From Lachnospiraceae bacterium (GTDB taxonomy: Bacteria; Bacillota; Clostridia; Lachnospirales; Lachnospiraceae): DNA of 64,000 nucleotides. Made by a program: the position numbers and the translations under genes. A model generated the notes under the pieces. That model worked only from the letters and a program-made list of their open reading frames with translations. It had not been told where the DNA came from and did no database searches. The stretch covers positions 41,816 through 105,815 of the forward strand of contig JAAWOG010000002.1 of assembly GCA_022799355.1 (NCBI GenBank). The letters are read 5' to 3'. This document shows positions 42,498 to 50,457 of the stretch, in pieces; within the stretch, counting starts at the first letter, position 1, and each line of letters opens with the position of its first letter.

Positions 42498-44183
42498 TCA
42501 GGGAATCACATCCGTCTGAGCCGGAGGCTGTAAGGGATCTGCTCCATCTTCCGGCGGAACCTGCACATCGGGAGAGGGAAGTATCGTACCCTCCTGAGGG
42601 GGAAGTACCGTACCATCCTGAGGAGGAAGTACCATACCGTCCTGGGGAGGAAGTACGACGGGAGGCTCCGGAGTGGCGGGTACGGATGGTACGGCCGGCA
42701 CGGATACCTTTTCACCGGAGAGGTTGGTGGCCTGTTTTTGTTCCGTGCCGCTCAGATGATAGCATAAAACAGGAATCCCCTGTTCAATATTTTCAAAGAT
42801 CGTCTCCGCTACGGAGGGGGGAAGGTTGATACATCCGTGGGAACCGTTTGTCTTGTAAATGGAAGCGCCGAAAGTAGAGCGCCAGGAACTGTCGTGCATA
42901 CCGATATTTCCGTTAAAGGGCATCCAGTAAGAGACCGGCGTTCTGTAATTTTCTCCTTTCAAAGTAGCGTTTCGTTCCTTGTAGGTAAGGGAGTAGGCGC
43001 CGTCCGGCGTGGCATTGCCGCGGGAAGGATTTCCGGATACAAAATCGGATTCCACAATAAGTTCCCCGTCTTTGTAAAAAAATAGATGCTGTGCGGTCAG
43101 ATTGATCTCCACATAGGTATTGCCGTAATCCGGACCGTCATGGCTTTCCGCCTCCAACAGATAAGCGGGTTCCCTGCTGGTGCTTTCGCCGTTGCGGATA
43201 ATTTCCATCAGAGCATTCACTTCCGCTTCTTTATCGATCATCCACCCATAATAGCCGTTTTTGATCGTGACCGTTTCTCCGTATGAAGTTTCCAGTGTTT
43301 TGGAGGAGTAGGCAGTATTATACTTTTTGGCAAGACTTTTTACATACTCGACAACGGCCTCGCGGTCAATCGAACGTTTTCCGCTTTTGTTCAGAGATAT
43401 CCATTCGGAAAGGGTATTGCCGTCCAGAACTTCGGACCGGCTGCCAAACTGATAAGTGACAGTCATGTCAGAATAACCCTGGAACAGAGCAAGGCGCTCT
43501 GCCAGGGTTGGATCATCAAAAGAGTATCTGGGAGGCTTGTAAACACCGACCTCGTTCAGCAAAAGGGTATCTTCAAGGCGGCAGATTGCCTCGGCAGCCG
43601 CCTCATAAAGTTTGTCAGGCAGAATTTCCGTGCCGGCTACCTCCGGGACGATTTTATAACCGCTGTCCTTGTCATAGGTGATATAAGCATTCTCCGGTGC
43701 CGTCCATTGTCCCTTATCCATACAGTCCAGTGCTTCAATGGCAGAGCGGAGTTTTTCCTGATCGTATTGCATATTCAGGGTATATTCTTTTTCACGAAAA
43801 GCCTGAAGTCCCCAGGTCAGCGGAATCTGACTATCCAGCAGAGACCGCAGCGAATTTTCATCTTCCAGACAAAGCCCGATCGCTTTGCCGGATATCTGCT
43901 CGGTGGCGTCTCCGTTTTCTCCTATGGTTAATATGTAATCTGAGGCGAGAGTGTTGATCGCAGTCTGTGCGCCCGCCAGATTAAGTCCGGAGACATTGAC
44001 GCCGTTTATGATAGTGCCGGGAAAGAAAACATCCCGGTATGCGTTGCCCATCAGAAAATACAGAACGGCAACAGCCAGAAATATACCTGCCAGAGTAATC
44101 TGTAATTTAGAGAACCCGGACTGAGAGGTACCGCTTTTCGGCGCCTCTTTCGTTTTTTTATTTGATTTTTTTGTCTCCCCCAT
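42498..44183 (-). CDS. L,D-transpeptidase with tandem peptidoglycan-binding-like domains, 561 aa
   Basis: This membrane-anchored enzyme forms 3-3 peptidoglycan cross-links or attaches proteins. It has a short cytosolic Lys-rich N-terminus, one helix (LQITLAGIFLAVAVLYFLMG), two repeated PG_binding_4-like modules (GVNVSGLNLAGAQTAIN and following), then a YkuD domain (TYVEINLTAQHLFFYKDGELIVESDFVSGNP; catalytic MHDSSWRSTFGASIYKTNGSHGCINLPP). The Pro/Gln/Asp-rich tail is encoded by 24-bp repeats. ATG 44183 is preferred to the ORF-track TTG at 44228. Confidence 0.92.
   Translation of the reverse strand: MGETKKSNKKTKEAPKSGTSQSGFSKLQITLAGIFLAVAVLYFLMGNAYRDVFFPGTIINGVNVSGLNLAGAQTAINTLASDYILTIGENGDATEQISGKAIGLCLEDENSLRSLLDSQIPLTWGLQAFREKEYTLNMQYDQEKLRSAIEALDCMDKGQWTAPENAYITYDKDSGYKIVPEVAGTEILPDKLYEAAAEAICRLEDTLLLNEVGVYKPPRYSFDDPTLAERLALFQGYSDMTVTYQFGSRSEVLDGNTLSEWISLNKSGKRSIDREAVVEYVKSLAKKYNTAYSSKTLETSYGETVTIKNGYYGWMIDKEAEVNALMEIIRNGESTSREPAYLLEAESHDGPDYGNTYVEINLTAQHLFFYKDGELIVESDFVSGNPSRGNATPDGAYSLTYKERNATLKGENYRTPVSYWMPFNGNIGMHDSSWRSTFGASIYKTNGSHGCINLPPSVAETIFENIEQGIPVLCYHLSGTEQKQATNLSGEKVSVPAVPSVPATPEPPVVLPPQDGMVLPPQDGTVLPPQEGTILPSPDVQVPPEDGADPLQPPAQTDVIP
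42577..42648. repeat. 24-bp tandem repeat encoding LPPQDG-type tail
   Basis: Three 24-bp units (GGAAGTAYCRTACCNTCCTGRGGR) in direct tandem, with a partial fourth, encode eight-residue Pro-rich repeats at the C-terminus of the L,D-transpeptidase. The period is a multiple of three, so copy number can vary in frame. Confidence 0.85.
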
Positions 44184-44303
44184 CTGTGTGGCTGCCTCTC
44201 TTATCTCAAAATAGTTCTTTCTTTCCAATTATATGATGATATCGGAAGGAAAAGGTTTTTGTTTCTCTAAAAACCCTAAAAAAATAAAACGGGCTAAACA
44301 GAA

Positions 44304-44333
44304 ATGGCAGCAGAAATATTATCCTGCCGCCAT
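44304..44333 (-). terminator. Terminator of the rubredoxin transcript
   Basis: On the minus strand ATGGCGGCAG and CTGCTGCCAT pair (one G-U) around a ten-base loop, followed by TTTCTGTTT. It lies about 75 bases after the rubredoxin stop. Confidence 0.65.
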
Positions 44334-44405
44334 ACTTTTATTTTAGGTTTTTTCTGTACCGCGTTTGAGCATGACAGAATCTTTTGTTCTTATGATCGGA
44401 AAATT

Positions 44406-44576
44406 TTAGGGTGTCTCTACAACCTTTTTGAACATGGATTTGTCAATACCGCAAACAGGGCATACCCAGTTATCCGGCAGGTCCGTAAAAGCTGTTCCGG
44501 CAGCTATGCCATGTTCGGGATCACCTTTCACGGGATCATAAGTGTATCCGCAGGGATTGCAAAAATATTTGTCCAT
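44406..44576 (-). CDS. Rubredoxin, 56 aa (missing from the ORF track)
   Basis: This short gene is below the ORF-track cut-off. The translation begins [20 protein letters not shown] and includes [17 protein letters not shown], so both CxxC iron ligand pairs (CNPCGY and CPVCG) are intact. It starts at ATG 44576 with AAGGAG upstream. It lies 90 bases after the reverse rubrerythrin gene on the same strand, as expected for an electron donor to rubrerythrin in peroxide reduction. Usual rubredoxin length is 52-56 residues. Confidence 0.95.
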   Translation of the reverse strand: MDKYFCNPCGYTYDPVKGDPEHGIAAGTAFTDLPDNWVCPVCGIDKSMFKKVVETP

Positions 44577-44666
44577 TTTAAAATCTCCTTATCGTTTGTA
44601 TTTATTTTAGTAGCGATCAGATCGTAATATTACAAAAAACAAAAGCATCTTTTCGGCAAACCGGGA

Positions 44667-45206
44667 TTAGCCAAAATATCTGTCCAACAACCCTTTGAAT
44701 GCTTTGCCGTGACGAGCCTCGTCGCGGGCCATTTCGTGAACGGTATCATGGATAGCATCGAGGTTTGCTGCTTTTGCTCTCTTTGCAAGATCAAACTTAC
44801 CGGCAGTAGCACCGTTCTCAGCCTCTATTCTCATTTCGAGGTTCTTCTTGGTGGAATCTGTTACCACTTCACCAAGCAGCTCTGCAAATTTAGCAGCGTG
44901 CTCAGCCTCTTCATAAGCAGCCTTCTCCCAGTACAGTCCGATTTCAGGATAGCCTTCTCTGTGAGCTACTCTTGCCATTGCAAGATACATACCAACTTCG
45001 GAGCACTCGCCGTTAAAGTTTGCTCTCAGATCCTCGATGATATCTTCGGAAACGCCTTTAGCTACGCCTACAACATGCTCTGCAGCCCATGTCAGCTCAC
45101 CAGCCTGCGCCGTAAATTTTTCAGGACCTACACCACACTGAGGACATTTCTCGGGGGGCTGATCTCCTTCATGAACATAACCGCATACCTGACATACAAA
45201 TTTCAT
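44667..45206 (-). CDS. Reverse rubrerythrin (rubredoxin domain first), 179 aa
   Basis: This is a cytosolic peroxide reductase. The N-terminal rubredoxin-like domain carries [21 protein letters not shown]; the C-terminal ferritin-like diiron domain has [48 protein letters not shown] and later [21 protein letters not shown], with the ExxH repeats for the diiron site. The domain order is the reverse of classic rubrerythrin, a form known from Clostridium. The ORF-track start at 45413 overlaps perR; ATG 45206 with AAAGGAG is right. Rubredoxin follows and perR precedes it. Confidence 0.95.
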   Translation of the reverse strand: MKFVCQVCGYVHEGDQPPEKCPQCGVGPEKFTAQAGELTWAAEHVVGVAKGVSEDIIEDLRANFNGECSEVGMYLAMARVAHREGYPEIGLYWEKAAYEEAEHAAKFAELLGEVVTDSTKKNLEMRIEAENGATAGKFDLAKRAKAANLDAIHDTVHEMARDEARHGKAFKGLLDRYFG

Positions 45207-45233
45207 TGTTTTTCTCCTTTTCTTTTTAAGATG

Positions 45234-45268
45234 ATTATATTTTAACCGGAAAAGTACCCGGTTGTAAA
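45234..45268 (-). promoter_or_regulatory. Candidate rubrerythrin promoter with AACCGG-N8-CCGGTT inverted repeat
   Basis: On the minus strand TTTACA (-35-like) is followed by AACCGGGTACTTTTCCGGTT, a 6-bp inverted repeat with an eight-base centre, then TTAAAATATAAT. The repeat falls in the promoter spacer and may be an operator or a small hairpin. It does not look like a PerR box. Confidence 0.4.
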
Positions 45269-45312
45269 CGCTTTTTCTGATGTTTTGGATATTTTTGGAA
45301 GTTTTTCTGTCT

Positions 45313-45714
45313 TCAGTTTTCGGGGGTATCCGCTTTTTTGCAGCAATTTCCGCATATGCCGTAAAAATAGGTAATATGCCCCGCGATCTGCCCGTCAAAA
45401 TTGACGCCGGCAATATCTTTTATGGTATCAATATTCTGCATCTGCAGATCGATTACGCTGCCGCATTCTTTACAGATAAAATGGTAGTGTGGGAAAGTCT
45501 TTGCGTCAAAATGATCCACACCATCCCCCACATTCAGTTTTCGGATTTCACCGAGATCCGTCAGAAGCTGAAGGTTCCGGTATACCGTACCGAGGCTGAT
45601 ATTAGGAAAGGTTTCCCGGACATCCATATAGACCATATCTGCCGTGGGGTGATCCTCCCTGTTCATAAGACAGTCTTTGATCACTTCCCGCTGCCTGCTG
45701 TATTTCAGTGCCAT
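45313..45714 (-). CDS. perR: PerR/Fur family peroxide-responsive repressor, 133 aa
   Basis: This is a metal-dependent repressor. The DNA-binding half shows [47 protein letters not shown], the Fur-family winged helix with helix 3 TVYRNL. The dimer half has [16 protein letters not shown] and CGNCCKK, i.e. two CxxC pairs for structural zinc, and the regulatory [12 protein letters not shown] His cluster. The family context (rubrerythrin and rubredoxin downstream) supports PerR over Fur or Zur. It starts at ATG 45714 with AAGGAG. Its own promoter bears a Fur-type box. Confidence 0.88.
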   Translation of the reverse strand: MALKYSRQREVIKDCLMNREDHPTADMVYMDVRETFPNISLGTVYRNLQLLTDLGEIRKLNVGDGVDHFDAKTFPHYHFICKECGSVIDLQMQNIDTIKDIAGVNFDGQIAGHITYFYGICGNCCKKADTPEN

Positions 45715-45775
45715 GTCGTCTCCTTAATAAAGTGAGCATAAATTTATCCATAGAATAGTTCACACTTACTTTTTA

Positions 45776-45826
45776 AAAATAGGAATGATTACTATTTTAA
45801 TATAGCATAATTTTTCGACTTGTCAA
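45776..45826 (-). promoter_or_regulatory. perR promoter and PerR/Fur-type box
   Basis: On the minus strand -35 TTGACA, 16-base spacer, -10 TATATT is followed immediately by AAAATAG-TAATCATTC-CTATTTT, a 7-bp inverted repeat resembling the Per/Fur box (AATNATT core). The box covers the start region of transcription, as expected for autorepression. Confidence 0.75.
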
Positions 45827-45933
45827 CACCTGTACTTATTTTTATATTTTTTTAAGAAGATTATTCTTCTCTTTTTACCAAAGGCGGATAAGAATATGTT
45901 ATACTGTTTACAAAATTCGGGGAAATAATAAGT

Positions 45934-47148
45934 ATGAAATTAAAAACGAGATTATTAATTGCATTTTTAGTTATGATATTCGTACCGCTGTTATTGACAA
46001 CGGTAGCGTTCTGGAGTATCGGTGCGGTCATCAGGGGACAGGAGTTAGGAACTCCGATGGATGATCCGGAGATGTTTTTATATGCCAGAGAGCTGATCGC
46101 GCCGAATTTTTTGTTTTCCATGGCGGTGGCAATCGCAGCCATTCTTGTATTTACGGCGCTTGTACTGAGCGTCTGGATTTATTCGAGTGTGTTTAACCCG
46201 GTGCAGGAACTGAATATTGCCATGAAAAATATCGCGGAGGGAAATCTGGATTATCAGGTGCCCTCGCCGGAACATAAGCAAAAAGGGGAGATAGCGGAAC
46301 TTGCGGTCAATTATGAAGATATGCGGCTCCGGCTCAAGGAATCCACGGAAGAAAAATTACAGCGTGAGAATCAGAATAAGGAACTGATCACCAATATATC
46401 CCATGACTTAAAAACGCCGATTACCGCAATCAAGGGCTACGTCGAAGGAATTATGGACGGTATTGCCAACACACCAGAAAAAATGGATAAATATATCCGT
46501 ACGATCTATAATAAGGCTAACGATATGGATCGGCTGATCAATGAACTTTCCCTCTATTCCGGTATCGATTCCAACCGGATACCTTATAACTTCCATCGTC
46601 TGAACGTGGCGGACTATTTTCAGGATTGCCTTGAGGAAGTGGGACTGGATTTGGAATCTGAGGACATTGAGTTGAGTTATTCCAATCTGGTGACGCCGGA
46701 AACAGTCGTGATCGCAGATCCCGAACAACTGAAACGGGTGGTAAATAATATTATCAGCAACAGTGTGAAATATCAGGATAAGAAACCGGGGAGTATTGAT
46801 ATCCGTATTCTGGATGAGATAGATTCCATCCGCATTGAGATTGAAGATAACGGCAGAGGCATTGCCCAGAGAGACCTGCCAAAGATATTTGAAAGGTTTT
46901 ACCGCACGGATGCCTCCCGCAATTCCACAAAAGGCGGCAGCGGCATCGGACTCTCGATTGTAAAAAAGATCGTGGAGGACCATGGCGGATATATCTGGGC
47001 AACCAGCAAAGAGGGTGAGGGAACCTGTATGCACATCGTACTGAGAAAATACGAAGAGGTGAACCAGGAGCCGAAGAGTGTTGCCGTTGACGGTGCGGTG
47101 CCGGAGGCGGGGCGAAAAAAGAAATCGGACCAGACAGTGGGAACTTAA
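45934..47148 (+). CDS. Sensor histidine kinase with HAMP domain, 404 aa
   Basis: This is the membrane kinase of an OmpR-type two-component system. It has two helices (about residues 7-30 and 60-90) with a short extracellular loop of about 30 residues, a HAMP domain (NPVQELNIAMKNIAEGNLDYQV), HisKA (NISHDLKTPITAIKGYVEGI, phospho-His), and HATPase boxes (NIISNSVKYQ; IEDNGRGI; RFYRTDASRNSTKGGSGIGLSIVKKIVEDHGG). The tail is Lys/Glu/Gly-rich and dispensable-looking. It starts at ATG 45934; an extended -10 TATACT lies at 45900. The regulator gene follows after 49 bases. Confidence 0.93.
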   Translation: MKLKTRLLIAFLVMIFVPLLLTTVAFWSIGAVIRGQELGTPMDDPEMFLYARELIAPNFLFSMAVAIAAILVFTALVLSVWIYSSVFNPVQELNIAMKNIAEGNLDYQVPSPEHKQKGEIAELAVNYEDMRLRLKESTEEKLQRENQNKELITNISHDLKTPITAIKGYVEGIMDGIANTPEKMDKYIRTIYNKANDMDRLINELSLYSGIDSNRIPYNFHRLNVADYFQDCLEEVGLDLESEDIELSYSNLVTPETVVIADPEQLKRVVNNIISNSVKYQDKKPGSIDIRILDEIDSIRIEIEDNGRGIAQRDLPKIFERFYRTDASRNSTKGGSGIGLSIVKKIVEDHGGYIWATSKEGEGTCMHIVLRKYEEVNQEPKSVAVDGAVPEAGRKKKSDQTVGT

Positions 47149-47197
47149 AGGACCAGGCGGAAACAGAAATGAAAGATCAGAGAAAGGCAGGAGTATT

Positions 47198-47887
47198 ATG
47201 AGTAAGATTTTGATCATTGAAGACGAAGAAGCGATTGCGGATCTGGAGAAGGATTATCTGGAACTGAGCGATTTTCAGGTGCATATTGAAAACAGCGGGG
47301 ACAGTGGATTAGAGGCGGCTCTGGCGGAAGAATTTGATCTGGTTATTCTGGACCTTATGCTGCCGGGCATGGATGGATTTGACGTCTGTAAAAGAATCCG
47401 TGAAAAGAAAAATATCCCTATTTTAATGGTATCGGCAAAAAAAGATGATATTGATAAGATCAGAGGACTTGGTCTGGGGGCCGATGATTATATGACGAAA
47501 CCGTTCAGCCCCAGTGAACTGGTAGCGCGCGTAAAGGCGCATATGGCACGGTATGACAGGCTGGTGGGCTCCGCCTTAAAGAGCAATGATATCGTGGAGA
47601 TCCGGGGCATCAAGATTGACAAGACCGCCCGCCGGGTATGGATAGACGGAGAGGAGAAGACCTTTACCACAAAAGAATTTGATCTGCTCACCTTCCTTGC
47701 CGAAAATCCGAACCATGTCTATACAAAAGAAGAACTGTTCCGCGAAATCTGGGATATGGACTCTATCGGCGACATCGCCACGGTAACGGTGCATATCAAA
47801 AAGATCCGCGAAAAAATAGAGTTTGATACTTCAAAACCGCAGTATATAGAAACCATTTGGGGAGTGGGCTACAGATTCAAAGTGTAA
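47198..47887 (+). CDS. OmpR/PhoB-family response regulator, 229 aa
   Basis: This is a cytosolic transcription regulator. The receiver has IIEDEEAIADLEKDYLE, VILDLMLPGMDGFDVCKRIRE (phospho-Asp), MVSAKKD and MTKPFSPSEL (Lys). The winged-helix half has the alpha-loop KEFDLLTFLAENPNHVYTKEELFREIWDMDSIGDIATVTVHIKKIREKIE and the terminal IETIWGVGYRFKV. ATG 47198 with AGGAG is preferred to the ORF-track start at 47078 inside the kinase gene. The target genes are not evident from neighbours. Confidence 0.95.
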   Translation: MSKILIIEDEEAIADLEKDYLELSDFQVHIENSGDSGLEAALAEEFDLVILDLMLPGMDGFDVCKRIREKKNIPILMVSAKKDDIDKIRGLGLGADDYMTKPFSPSELVARVKAHMARYDRLVGSALKSNDIVEIRGIKIDKTARRVWIDGEEKTFTTKEFDLLTFLAENPNHVYTKEELFREIWDMDSIGDIATVTVHIKKIREKIEFDTSKPQYIETIWGVGYRFKV

Positions 47888-47906
47888 TCCATCGGGCCCG
47901 GGTTGA

Positions 47907-47948
47907 TGCGGTCAGGGTAATTGTGACAACGCCGTTACCCTGACCGCA
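47907..47948. terminator. Convergent-gene hairpin with 14-bp perfect stem
   Basis: TGCGGTCAGGGTAA and TTACCCTGACCGCA form a perfect 14-bp stem around a 14-base loop containing a small TTGT/ACAA hairpin. There is no T-tract on either side. It lies between the convergent response-regulator and YitT genes, so it may be a bidirectional terminator or mRNA 3'-end stabiliser. Confidence 0.6.
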
Positions 47949-47979
47949 TACCTGTTATCCTGACGCATCATGCTCCTTT

Positions 47980-48843
47980 TTAGTCGTTGGGGCGCTGATA
48001 AAACCGCCCCGTAAGTTGCTGCGTATTCATCGTATTAATAAAGGCATTCTTGTCGATTTCTTTTGTTTTTTTAATGACTGACTTGATTTCATCCCTTCCC
48101 ACAACCGAATAGAGCATATTGCATTCCTGTTTTTTATAGCAGCCAATGCCCTTAAAGAGCGTTGCGTCATGGTTTGTATTTTCCCGGATCTCCTGGTAAA
48201 TCTCATCCGGTTTGGAGGTGATGATAAGCAGCGTCTGTTTCTGATAACGCTTGTAGAGAAAATGCAGCACCTGAGTGGAAGTATACTGAAAAATAATGGA
48301 ATAAAGTGCTTCCTCCCAGCCGAACAGATATCCTGCGATCATAAGAATAATACAGTTTGCCGCAAAAATATAATTCCATGTCTCAATACCGTATCTTTCC
48401 GAAAAGAAGATGGCAATAAAATCGGTGCCGCCGCTGGTAGCGTTGGCATAGAGACAAAGGGAGATGGAAAAGGCATTTAAAATGCCACCGAATACACTGA
48501 CAAGAAGAATATCATCCGTCATTTGAAAACCGGACAGAATATCTGTAAAAATACCGGTCAGTATAATCATCAGACAGGAATATCCGGTAAATTTTTTCCC
48601 TATATATTTAAAACTGATGATAACCGGAACGGCATTCAGGGAAAAATTGATCAGGGAATAGGAAAGTTCAAGATTCCAGAAATGTCTGGCGATCTGCTGC
48701 AAAAGCAGCGTAAGCCCGCTGAATCCGCCCGGGAGAAGATCCCCGGCGCGGACAAAACTTTTAATGTTCATAGCCATCAGAAAGGAGGCGGTAATAATCA
48801 GCGCCGTCCTTTTTGTGTCATCTAAAAGGGTATTCTTTTTCAT
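47980..48843 (-). CDS. YitT family membrane protein (DUF161/DUF2179), 287 aa
   Basis: This integral membrane protein has about five helices in the first 190 residues: LIITASFLMAMNIKSFVRAGDLLPGGFSGLTLLLQQI, then SLINFSLNAVPVIISFKYIGKKFTGYS and the conserved TSGGTDFIAIFFSERYGIETWNYIF. The C-terminal soluble DUF2179 domain is KQTLLIITSKPDEIYQEIRENTNHDATLFKGIGCYKKQECNMLYSVVGRDEIKSVIKKTKEIDKNAFINT. It belongs to a widespread Firmicutes family whose transport role is not settled. It starts at ATG 48843; it is convergent with the upstream regulator gene. Confidence 0.92.
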   Translation of the reverse strand: MKKNTLLDDTKRTALIITASFLMAMNIKSFVRAGDLLPGGFSGLTLLLQQIARHFWNLELSYSLINFSLNAVPVIISFKYIGKKFTGYSCLMIILTGIFTDILSGFQMTDDILLVSVFGGILNAFSISLCLYANATSGGTDFIAIFFSERYGIETWNYIFAANCIILMIAGYLFGWEEALYSIIFQYTSTQVLHFLYKRYQKQTLLIITSKPDEIYQEIRENTNHDATLFKGIGCYKKQECNMLYSVVGRDEIKSVIKKTKEIDKNAFINTMNTQQLTGRFYQRPND

Positions 48844-48895
48844 AATAACTTATGCCTCTCTGCCTCTTTATGTCCGTAATTGTTTTTGTCGGATG

Positions 48896-49549
48896 TTATC
48901 TGCCCTCATGCCACGCCAGACGTACACTGGCGGGATGATAACTTTTTGTAAGCCAGTCCATATCGTTTGTGATCCAGTCCATGATCTCAAGCTGCCGGCT
49001 CTCCCAGGCAACGGAAGCGGCATGAGCCTCGGGGGTTTCCTCCACTTCCATGGAGGTGTCGATTTCGTTATAGCCGAAGATGTATCCGCCTGCGTTCCAA
49101 ATGCTGAAATTGCTGTCAGGGCCGGGATCGGGCGTATCTCCTCTTGCGGCGATCAGTGCGTCATGGCGCGCCTTGTATTCCTCCTCACAACCGGGTTTTA
49201 ATTTTGTCATAAACACTCTGTGGCGTATCATTTCTTTATTTTCCCTGATTATGCCATAATTATGATACATCAGCCGCATATTCTGACCGGGGGTGGAGAT
49301 CCAGGTAAAAGTATCTTCCATCCTGCCGATCAGTGCAGGAATCTGTTCGGTGGCCATTGCATACAGATCCTTTTTGGTATCGGTCTCACAATAGCCGAAA
49401 ATCAGGGAAGAACAACTCCAGATACTGAAATTCCGCACGTCATGCCTGTCTAAAAATGCGGTGAGTTCCGGCCAGATCCCGCCGAGATTTTTCCGGTATG
49501 AGTTCATCTGTCCCTTTTTTATTTCCATTGCAAAAGTATGGCGTTCCAT
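48896..49549 (-). CDS. Tandem L-rhamnose mutarotase-like (RhaM/DUF718) protein, 217 aa
   Basis: Two RhaM-type ferredoxin-like domains are fused. The first is MERHTFAMEIKKGQMNSYRKNLGGIWPELTAFLDRHDVRNFSIWSCSSLIFGYCET; the second starts MIRHRVFMTKLKPGCEEEYKARHDALI and includes NFSIWNAGGYIFGYNEID. In both, the Arg/His following the start and the Tyr/Trp pair of the sugar site appear present. Classic RhaM is about 104 residues, so this is a double-length protein. No rhamnose catabolic genes adjoin it. It has an upstream -10 TATAAT with a TG extension. Confidence 0.85.
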   Translation of the reverse strand: MERHTFAMEIKKGQMNSYRKNLGGIWPELTAFLDRHDVRNFSIWSCSSLIFGYCETDTKKDLYAMATEQIPALIGRMEDTFTWISTPGQNMRLMYHNYGIIRENKEMIRHRVFMTKLKPGCEEEYKARHDALIAARGDTPDPGPDSNFSIWNAGGYIFGYNEIDTSMEVEETPEAHAASVAWESRQLEIMDWITNDMDWLTKSYHPASVRLAWHEGR

Positions 49550-49641
49550 TTGGTTTCCTCCTGTTGGTATTCATTTTATATGGTAATGTTCATTTGATTC
49601 GGGTACATTATAGCACAAATCATTTCCGAGAAAACAGAAAA

Positions 49642-49670
49642 TTACAAAAAATAAGAATTTTTAGTATAAT
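49642..49670 (+). promoter_or_regulatory. Promoter for the pseudouridine synthase gene
   Basis: -35 TTACAA, 17-base spacer, -10 TATAAT (49665-49670). A divergent -10 TATAAT for the RhaM-like gene (minus strand) sits at 49607-49612. Confidence 0.6.
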
Positions 49671-49768
49671 GTGGAAGGGAGCGCTATATTTCTTGAAACG
49701 GTCCTGTTTTTTTGGTAACATGATAACGGAGTTAAAGATTGAAAATTAATTGATAATAGGTGAACAAT

Positions 49769-50449
49769 TTGAGAGCGGATATTAATATTATATATGAAGA
49801 CAGTGATATTCTGGTGTGCAGAAAACCGGCGGGACTGGCAACCCAGAGCGCAAGGGTGTCGGCGCCGGATCTTGTCAGCGAACTGAAAAACTATCTGGCG
49901 GAAAAGAAGGAGCCGTATCTGGCATTAATACACAGGCTCGACCAGCCTGTGGAAGGGCTTCTTGTCTTTGCGAAAAATAAGGCGGCGGCAAAAAATCTGA
50001 ATGAACAGCTTAAGATGAGTTCTTTTGATAAAGTATATTATGCGGTAGCGTTCAATCAGCCGCCGGTGCAGGAAGGTATGCTTGAGGACTATATGATAAA
50101 GGATGGTTCAAAGGCGAAGATTGTTACGGCAGATACGCCCGGCGCCAAAAAAGCGGTGCTGCACTATAAGCTTCTGGCGATAAAAAAGGGCAGGGCGCTC
50201 TATGAAGTGCGTCCGGAAACGGGAAGATTCCACCAGATCCGGGCACAGATGGCTCATGCGGGGATGCCGCTTTTAGGGGATAAAAAGTACGCCGATGCGG
50301 CGATCATTATGTATTCGGACGTGCATGGCATTAAAAATGTGGCACTCTGCGCGTTTAAACTGAAGCTGATACACCCGAAAACGGGTGAGGAAATGCTTTT
50401 TGTGAGCAAACCGGCGGGAGAAGTTTTTCTGGAATTTAAAAAGGAGTAA
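49769..50449 (+). CDS. RluA-family pseudouridine synthase, 226 aa
   Basis: This RNA-modifying enzyme isomerises uridine to pseudouridine in rRNA or tRNA. The catalytic-Asp motif is LIHRLDQPVEGLLVFAKN, followed by FDKVYYAVA, and the substrate-site segment RPETGRFHQIRAQMAHAGMPLLGDKKY. The N-terminal S4 domain is absent, as in short RluA proteins. The ORF track starts at GTG 49760, which has no ribosome site; TTG 49769 has AGGTGA five bases upstream and is preferred. The O-antigen-ligase-like gene begins eight bases after its stop. The target RNA is unknown. Confidence 0.88.
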   Translation: MRADINIIYEDSDILVCRKPAGLATQSARVSAPDLVSELKNYLAEKKEPYLALIHRLDQPVEGLLVFAKNKAAAKNLNEQLKMSSFDKVYYAVAFNQPPVQEGMLEDYMIKDGSKAKIVTADTPGAKKAVLHYKLLAIKKGRALYEVRPETGRFHQIRAQMAHAGMPLLGDKKYADAAIIMYSDVHGIKNVALCAFKLKLIHPKTGEEMLFVSKPAGEVFLEFKKE

Positions 50450-50457
50450 AACAATAT

